38,749 bases of DNA from an uncultured Flavobacteriales bacterium (GTDB lineage: Bacteria; Bacteroidota; Bacteroidia; Flavobacteriales_D; Sanyastnellaceae): the NCBI GenBank assembly GCA_937974555.1, contig CALJKR010000022.1, forward strand, positions 1 to 38,749, read 5' to 3'. Below the pieces are notes generated by a model. The model did not search any database. It was not told where the DNA came from and saw only the letters and a program-made list of their open reading frames with translations. Position numbers and translations under genes: made by a program. This document shows, piece by piece, positions 33,947 to 38,749 of the stretch. The number at the start of each line of letters is the position of its first letter. Positions within the stretch are counted from its first letter, which is position 1.

Positions 33947-34761
33947 TAGTATTGCTCCGATGCGTTGGGAAAATCCAATGATTTTACATCTGAAATATAT
34001 TGCTTAACAGCCTCTGTCATGGTTTCTCCCAATTGGGCGTAGCGGCGCAAGAATCTTGGACTAAAATTCTGTGTCAAACCCAACATATCATGCAAAACCA
34101 AAACCTGTCCATCTACCCCGGCTCCAGCACCAATACCGATAATGGGTACCTGCACCGATGCTGCTACTTCCTGAGCCAACTTGGCTGGAATTTTCTCCAA
34201 TACAATGGCAAATACACCGGCCTCTTCCAACATCTTGGCATCCTGCTTTAAACGCTCTGCCTCCATCTCCTCTTTGGCGCGAACTTGATATGTTCCAAAT
34301 TTGTATATGCTTTGCGGAGTCAATCCCAAATGACCCATTACCGGAATTCCCGCTGTCAATATTCTTTTTATCGAATCTTCAATCTCAGCACCACCTTCCA
34401 ATTTGATGGCATGTCCTCCCGTCTCTTTCATGATTCGAATGGCTGAATTCAGCGCCTCTTTGGAGTTCCCTTGATAGGAACCAAAAGGCATGTCCACCAC
34501 CACCAATGAACGTTGACAAGCGCGAACCACCGAAGAAGCGTGATAAATCATTTGATCCAATGTAATGGGCAAGGTCGTTTCATGACCGGCCATCACATTG
34601 GAGGCACTATCACCCACCAAAATAACATCGATACCCGCGGCATCAATCAATCCTGCCATGGTGTAATCATAGGCGGTTAGCATGCTAATCTTTTCCCCTC
34701 TCATCTTCATCTCATGAAGTGTATGGGTGGTGACTCTTCTGATCTCTTTGTTCACTGACAT
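33946..34761 (-). CDS. panB: 3-methyl-2-oxobutanoate hydroxymethyltransferase (271 aa)
   Basis: First committed step to pantothenate and CoA: adds a hydroxymethyl group from methylene-THF to 2-oxoisovalerate. TIM-barrel marks are MLTAYDYTMAGLIDAAGIDV, VGDSASNVMAGHETTLPIT (Mg2+ ligand Asp), VVDMPFGSYQ (second Asp), AIKLEGG, GIPVMGHLGLTPQS, IVLEKIPAKLA (catalytic Glu), and PIIGIGAGAGVDGQVLVLHDML. Full length. Divergent from murA, with about 126 bases between their starts. No perfect TAnnTTTG box upstream (nearest is GACATTTG). Confidence 0.95.
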   Translation of the reverse strand: MSVNKEIRRVTTHTLHEMKMRGEKISMLTAYDYTMAGLIDAAGIDVILVGDSASNVMAGHETTLPITLDQMIYHASSVVRACQRSLVVVDMPFGSYQGNSKEALNSAIRIMKETGGHAIKLEGGAEIEDSIKRILTAGIPVMGHLGLTPQSIYKFGTYQVRAKEEMEAERLKQDAKMLEEAGVFAIVLEKIPAKLAQEVAASVQVPIIGIGAGAGVDGQVLVLHDMLGLTQNFSPRFLRRYAQLGETMTEAVKQYISDVKSLDFPNASEQY

Positions 34762-34887
34762 GCGGCAAATGTCGTAAATCCCTTTGACTTGGTAAAGGAT
34801 GTTGGCTTTTGAATGTCAATAAATCTTTTCTCGTTTGGATTTTCGCGGCCATTTTTTGATTTTCTTGCAACAAATATTACAAGTACC

Positions 34888-36201
34888 ATGTCAGCAAAAT
34901 TTGAGATTATCGGAGGTCACAAACTCCAAGGCGAAGTGATTCCACAAGGAGCAAAAAATGAAGCATTACAAATCTTGTGTGCCGTGCTGCTCACTCCTGA
35001 AAGAGTGGAAATCTCCAATATCCCAGAGATCATTGACGTATTGAAATTGATCGAACTTCTTCAGGATGTAGGGGTGAAAGTGGAGAAATTGGGAAAAGGC
35101 CATTTCAGCTTCGAAGCCGCTGATATCGATTTGAATTATTTAACCACAAGCGAATTCAAAACCAAGGCTGCAAAATTGCGTGGATCCATCATGATGGTGG
35201 GCCCGATGCTCGGCAGATTTGGTGTAGGATATATTCCCAAGCCAGGTGGAGATAAAATCGGAAGACGCCGATTGGACACGCATTTCCAAGGGTTCATTAA
35301 TCTAGGAGCCAAATTTGATTTTGATGCCACTGAGCATTTCTATTCCGTTCGTGCAGAAAAGTTAAAAGGAACCTACATGCTGTTGGACGAAGCATCGGTT
35401 ACCGGAACAGCCAACATCATCATGGCAGCTGCATTGGCAGAAGGCAGCACCACCATATACAATGCCGCCTGCGAACCCTACTTGCAACAGCTTTGCAAGA
35501 TGATCGTTTCCATGGGTGGAAAAATTGATGGCATCGGTTCCAACTTGATCACCATTCACGGGGTCACCTCTTTGAAAGGATGCACCCACCGTTGCTTGCC
35601 AGATATGATTGAAATAGGTTCGTTCATTGGCATGGCGGCCATGACCCAAGGTGATATCACCATCAAGAATGTTGGCTACCCCCATTTGGGAATTATCCCA
35701 GAAATTTTTGGTAGAATGGGGATTAAAATGGAATTGGTCAATGGGGATGATTTGCATATTCCTGCACAAGAACATTATGAAATTGAAAGTTTTATTGATG
35801 GTTCTATCATGACGATTTCCGATGCTCCTTGGCCAGGATTCACACCTGACTTGATCTCCATCGCTTTGGTTACCGCTACCCAGGCACGAGGTTCGGTTTT
35901 GATTCATCAAAAAATGTTTGAAAGCCGATTGTTCTTCGTGGACAAATTGATCGACATGGGTGCGCAGATTATTTTGTGTGATCCACACCGAGCAACCGTC
36001 ATCGGATTGGATCGCAAATCCACTTTGAAAGGAGTCACCATGAGCTCGCCCGATATTCGTGCGGGTGTTGCCTTATTGATCGCAGCCTTGAGCGCCAAAG
36101 GAAAATCAACCATTCAGAATATCGAACAAATTGACCGTGGTTACCAGGACATCGAAGCGCGTCTCACTGCTTTAGGAGCTGAAATAAAACGTATCCCTTA
36201 A
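34888..36201 (+). CDS. murA: UDP-N-acetylglucosamine 1-carboxyvinyltransferase (437 aa), Asp variant
   Basis: First committed step of peptidoglycan synthesis: transfers enolpyruvate from PEP to UDP-GlcNAc. Marks are GAKNEALQIL (Lys23), KTKAAKLRGSIMMVGPMLGR, GGDKIGRRRLDTHFQGF, ASVTGTANIIMAAALAEG and ARGSVLIHQKMFESR. The active-site Cys of E. coli MurA (Cys115 in GGCxIG) is Asp122 here (codon GAT at 35251-35253). Start chosen at ATG 34888, since the 25 upstream in-frame residues do not look like MurA. Confidence 0.94.
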   Translation: MSAKFEIIGGHKLQGEVIPQGAKNEALQILCAVLLTPERVEISNIPEIIDVLKLIELLQDVGVKVEKLGKGHFSFEAADIDLNYLTTSEFKTKAAKLRGSIMMVGPMLGRFGVGYIPKPGGDKIGRRRLDTHFQGFINLGAKFDFDATEHFYSVRAEKLKGTYMLLDEASVTGTANIIMAAALAEGSTTIYNAACEPYLQQLCKMIVSMGGKIDGIGSNLITIHGVTSLKGCTHRCLPDMIEIGSFIGMAAMTQGDITIKNVGYPHLGIIPEIFGRMGIKMELVNGDDLHIPAQEHYEIESFIDGSIMTISDAPWPGFTPDLISIALVTATQARGSVLIHQKMFESRLFFVDKLIDMGAQIILCDPHRATVIGLDRKSTLKGVTMSSPDIRAGVALLIAALSAKGKSTIQNIEQIDRGYQDIEARLTALGAEIKRIP

Positions 36202-36223
36202 CGTTAATCTTTTTGGCATTGTC

Positions 36224-36252
36224 TTTGGCAAGCCAAAAAAAGTTTAACTTTG
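36224..36252 (+). promoter_or_regulatory. Promoter of the TlpA-like gene
   Basis: TTTG at 36224-36227, 17-base spacer, TAACTTTG at 36245-36252: a full match to both Bacteroidetes elements. The -33 box sits in a small inverted repeat TTTGGC-AA-GCCAAA (36224-36237), which could bind a regulator. Confidence 0.65.
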
Positions 36253-36268
36253 AAAGACAATCAAGATT

Positions 36269-36832
36269 ATGAAAAAAACAATTATTGCCCTCTCCGCCTT
36301 TTTTGTTGTGATGGCAAGCATGACCATCTACAATACATCCAATACACCTGCAGCGACCAAAGTAGCGGAAGCCAAAGTTGGAACCAGCATTGGAGACAAA
36401 GCCCCAGAAATTGAAATGGCCGGCCTGGACGGAAAGAAAATCAAACTTTCTTCACTCAAAGGGAAAATGGTATTGATTGATTTTTGGGCATCATGGTGCG
36501 GACCTTGCCGCAGAGAAAACCCCAATGTTGTTGCCGCATACAACAAATACTCAAAGGCCAAATTCAAAACAGCCAAAGGGTTTGAAGTATTCTCAGTGAG
36601 TTTAGACAAAAGCATCGACCCCTGGAAACAAGCCATTGAAAAAGATGGATTGATTTGGAAATACCACGTAAGCGATTTAAAAGGTTGGGAAAATGCCGCA
36701 GCCCAAATCTATGGTGTATCCAGTATCCCGATGAGTTTCTTGATTGATGAAAATGGAATCATTGTCGCCAAAGAACTTCGCGGTATGGCCTTGCATATGA
36801 AATTGGATGAATATGTTGCCTCATTGAATTAA
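36269..36832 (+). CDS. TlpA/ResA-like membrane-anchored thioredoxin (187 aa)
   Basis: An N-terminal hydrophobic segment (residues 4-20, no lipobox) is followed by a thioredoxin fold: GDKAPEIEMAGLDGKKIKLS, LKGKMVLIDFWASWCGPCRR with Cys77/Cys80, FEVFSVSLDKS, and the cis-proline in SSIPMSFLID. This is the AhpC-TSA/TlpA type found in Bacteroidota periplasm, where such proteins reduce disulfides, for example in cytochrome maturation. The specific partner is unknown. Monocistronic: own promoter before and terminator after. Confidence 0.9.
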   Translation: MKKTIIALSAFFVVMASMTIYNTSNTPAATKVAEAKVGTSIGDKAPEIEMAGLDGKKIKLSSLKGKMVLIDFWASWCGPCRRENPNVVAAYNKYSKAKFKTAKGFEVFSVSLDKSIDPWKQAIEKDGLIWKYHVSDLKGWENAAAQIYGVSSIPMSFLIDENGIIVAKELRGMALHMKLDEYVASLN

Positions 36833-36853
36833 TGCGCAACACAACCAAAATAG

Positions 36854-36880
36854 AAAGTCCCAAATTGGGACTTTTTTTTT
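36854..36880 (+). terminator. Terminator after the TlpA-like gene
   Basis: Eight-pair stem AAAGTCCC/GGGACTTT, loop AAATT, then T to 36880. Its loop and stem contain the ATTG that would be the -33 element for grpE. Confidence 0.9.
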
Positions 36881-36892
36881 ACACTACCTTTG
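36865..36892 (+). promoter_or_regulatory. Promoter of grpE-dnaJ, nested in the upstream terminator
   Basis: TTG at 36865-36867, 17-base spacer, TACCTTTG at 36885-36892 (full -7 match). The leader to the grpE ATG would be about 65 bases. I see no CIRCE element or sigma-32-like box. Confidence 0.5.
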
Positions 36893-36964
36893 CCAATACT
36901 GACACTTTGACCCAACAAAAAGCTTTGGAAAGGTGTTTGAACTAGCGAAGAAAAACAGAAGAAC

Positions 36965-37537
36965 ATGATGACCGAAGAAAACGTTAACCCTGCTGAAGAA
37001 CCCGTAAATACTGGAGAAACCAACAATACGGAAACTGAAACTGTTCCCAGCGAGACAGCAGAGAACCCATCCTCGTCTGAGAATAGCACTGACAATCCTG
37101 CAGAACAGCCCGCTCAAGAGGATTGGAAGAATAAGTTTTATTACTTGGCTGCCGACTTTGAAAATTACAAGAGAAACCAAGCCAAAGAACGCCGCGAATT
37201 GTTGGCCACTGCGGCGCAAGGCGTAATCAAAGACTTGCTTCCCATTTTGGATAATTTCGAAAGAGCCATCAAGGCCAATGAATCTCTGGAAGACATCGAA
37301 GCCATCAAACAAGGGTTTCAATTGATTTACCAAGGGCTGTCCAACAATTTAGACAAGCACGGATTAAAACCCATTGAGAGCAATGGTCAAGTATTCAATA
37401 GTGATGTACATGAAGCCATTGCACAAATCCCTGCACCATCAGAGGACTTAAAAGGGAAAGTGTTGGACACTGTTGAGAAAGGATATTCATTGAATGAAAA
37501 AGTTATTCGCTACGCCAAAGTAGCAGTGGGAGCATAA
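36965..37537 (+). CDS. grpE: Nucleotide exchange factor GrpE (190 aa)
   Basis: Co-chaperone that releases ADP from DnaK. The N-terminal ~50 residues are an acidic, low-complexity Asn/Glu/Thr-rich tail. The coiled coil then begins at EDWKNKFYYLAADFENYKRN, followed by LLPILDNFERAI and the beta-domain signature GxVFNSDVHEAIAQIPAP and GYSLNEKVIRYAKVAV. A second ATG one codon later is equally possible as start. Three bases separate it from dnaJ, so the two are an operon. dnaK is not in the window. Confidence 0.95.
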   Translation: MMTEENVNPAEEPVNTGETNNTETETVPSETAENPSSSENSTDNPAEQPAQEDWKNKFYYLAADFENYKRNQAKERRELLATAAQGVIKDLLPILDNFERAIKANESLEDIEAIKQGFQLIYQGLSNNLDKHGLKPIESNGQVFNSDVHEAIAQIPAPSEDLKGKVLDTVEKGYSLNEKVIRYAKVAVGA

Positions 37538-37540
37538 GCC

Positions 37541-38653
37541 ATGGCAAAGAGAGATTACTACGAAATTTTAGGAGTTTCCAAAGGAGCTTCAGAATCTGAA
37601 ATCAAGAAAGCGTATCGTCAATTGGCGATCAAATTCCATCCCGATAAAAATCCAGATGATCCCAGTGCTGAAGAGAAATTCAAAGAAGCGGCGGAAGCGT
37701 ATGAAGTATTGAGTGATCCTGAAAAAAAGGCACGCTATGATCAATTTGGTCATGCAGGAATGGGTGGTGGCGGAGGCTACGGCGGAGGAGGCATGAACAT
37801 GGACGACATCTTCTCCAACTTTGGAGATATTTTCGGACAAGCCTTTGGTGGCGGTGGATTTGGAGGAAGTCGCGGTGGAAGTCGCAGAATGAAAGGATCC
37901 AATCTGCGCATCAAGGTTAAATTAAATTTAGAAGAAATTGCATTTGGTGTTACCAAGAAAATCAAGGTTTTCAAAATGGTCAATGCCGAAGATGTCACCT
38001 ATGATACATGCGGCACCTGCAAAGGGTCTGGACAAATCAGAAGAGTGCAGCAAACGATATTGGGGGCGATGCAAACCGCGACCACCTGTCACACCTGCAA
38101 TGGAAGCGGTAAATCCATCAAGTCCAAACCCAAGGATGCAGACGCCAATGGACAAAAAAGAGAAGAAGAGGTTATCGAAATCAACATCCCGGCAGGTGTT
38201 GGAGAAGGCATGACCTTGAACATGGCCGGCAAAGGCAATGCAGGACCTTTTGGAGGGGTGCCCGGTGATTTGTTGGTTCAGATTGAAGAGGAAGAACATC
38301 CACTATTGAAAAGAGACGGAGTCAATTTGTACCACGATTTGTACATCAACTTTGCAGACGCCGCATTGGGCGCTTCGATCGAAGTTCCGTTGGTGAAAGG
38401 AAAGGCGCAGATTAAAATCGAACCTGGCACGCACAGTGGAAAAATTTTACGATTAAAAGGCAAAGGATTGCCTGAGGTCAATGGATACGGACATGGAGAC
38501 TTGTTGATCAACATCAATGTTTGGACGCCACAAAAGTTGAATGCTGAAGAAAAGGAACTACTTGAAAAATTGAGAGAATCTGAGCATTTCAAACCCGCTC
38601 CAGGCAGCAAGGATAAATCCTTCTTTCACCGAGTGAGAGAGATGTTTTCTTAA
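37541..38653 (+). CDS. dnaJ: Chaperone DnaJ with reduced zinc-binding region (370 aa)
   Basis: J domain with HPD at 33-35 (residues 4-68), then a Gly/Phe-rich linker (GGGGG and FGGGGFGG runs, 74-113). The zinc region has only CGTCKGSG (Cys157, Cys160) and CHTCNGSG (Cys183, Cys186), two of the usual four CxxCxGxG motifs, so one zinc site instead of two. The C-terminal substrate domains are intact (INIPAGVGEGMTLNMAGKG, GDLLVQIEEEEHPLLKRDG). This shortened zinc region is, from memory, usual for flavobacterial DnaJ. Co-transcribed with grpE. Confidence 0.93.
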   Translation: MAKRDYYEILGVSKGASESEIKKAYRQLAIKFHPDKNPDDPSAEEKFKEAAEAYEVLSDPEKKARYDQFGHAGMGGGGGYGGGGMNMDDIFSNFGDIFGQAFGGGGFGGSRGGSRRMKGSNLRIKVKLNLEEIAFGVTKKIKVFKMVNAEDVTYDTCGTCKGSGQIRRVQQTILGAMQTATTCHTCNGSGKSIKSKPKDADANGQKREEEVIEINIPAGVGEGMTLNMAGKGNAGPFGGVPGDLLVQIEEEEHPLLKRDGVNLYHDLYINFADAALGASIEVPLVKGKAQIKIEPGTHSGKILRLKGKGLPEVNGYGHGDLLININVWTPQKLNAEEKELLEKLRESEHFKPAPGSKDKSFFHRVREMFS

Positions 38654-38749
38654 AGACCCTTTACGGATTCTTAGCGTACTCTGCGTATGCTCTACGATCT
38701 CTGCGTTTATTGCATTTTTATTTAACGCAAGGGACGCGAAGGTTTCGCA
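38654..38749. repeat. Imperfect inverted repeat of GCG-spaced motifs, continuing past the window edge
   Basis: After dnaJ comes a stretch of spaced GCG words (GCGTACTCTGCGTATGC, GATCTCTGCGTTTA), then 12-13 AT-rich bases, then an opposing arm TTAACGCAAGGGACGCGAAGG and TTTCGCA. Ungapped, about 17 of 28 positions of the second arm match the reverse complement of the first; the best part is TAAACGCA/TTAACGCA. It resembles the dispersed intergenic repeats seen in many Bacteroidota. No T-run, so not a plain terminator. Confidence 0.5.

Noticed and set aside
36210..36239. TTTTTGGC/GCCAAAAA repeat as murA terminator
   Set aside because: No T-run follows on the plus strand, and it overlaps the promoter of the next gene.

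Overview
The window reads as a Bacteroidota chromosome, most likely order Flavobacteriales (family not assignable by eye). The support is: three proteins with C-terminal type IX secretion (T9SS) type A sorting domains, a TonB-dependent receptor with an N-terminal carboxypeptidase-D-regulatory-like domain, two DUF1573 proteins, a fused E1 alpha-beta 2-oxoacid dehydrogenase, a CAVC thioredoxin reductase, starts without Shine-Dalgarno sequences, and repeated promoter -7 boxes of the Bacteroidetes type TAnnTTTG. I see no rRNA, tRNA, CRISPR array, transposase or phage gene.

Region 1 (1-5731, all minus strand, AT-rich, accessory). A tightly packed, operon-like run starts with a 292-aa S74-tail-like exported protein. 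Below it lie six paralogous ~125-aa lipoproteins (one cut by the window edge), a 628-aa T9SS-exported protein of alpha/alpha-toroid look, and a class I SAM methyltransferase. The array grew by local duplication: one lipoprotein copy still carries the last 20 codons of the S74-like gene as a remnant upstream of it. This is the least explained part of the window.

Region 2 (6044-16873, mainly plus strand, core). A Bacteroidetes-type promoter precedes mfd, rfaD, a PTPS-II-type pterin synthase, folE and a Bax-inhibitor-1 protein, closed by a strong terminator. Then pabB and tilS overlap by ATGA, recX is convergent with tilS, and a DUF349 repeat protein ends at a terminator shared with the convergent kup.

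Region 3 (16890-25307, envelope). kup (minus) is followed by a 1706-aa T9SS protein with 13 tandem 24-residue two-cysteine repeats and PKD/Ig-like modules, then two DUF1573 proteins, each followed by its own hairpin terminator.

Region 4 (25324-34761, minus strand). Genes are transcribed leftwards: panB, an RluA-family pseudouridine synthase, trxB, fused E1 alpha-beta, a TonB-dependent receptor, and a T9SS esterase-like protein whose nucleophile-elbow serine is glycine. A terminator ends the run.

Region 5 (34888-38749, plus strand). murA carries Asp in place of the fosfomycin-target Cys. It is followed by a TlpA-like thioredoxin, then grpE and dnaJ (the latter with only two of the four CxxCxGxG motifs). 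The window ends in an imperfect inverted repeat that continues past the edge.
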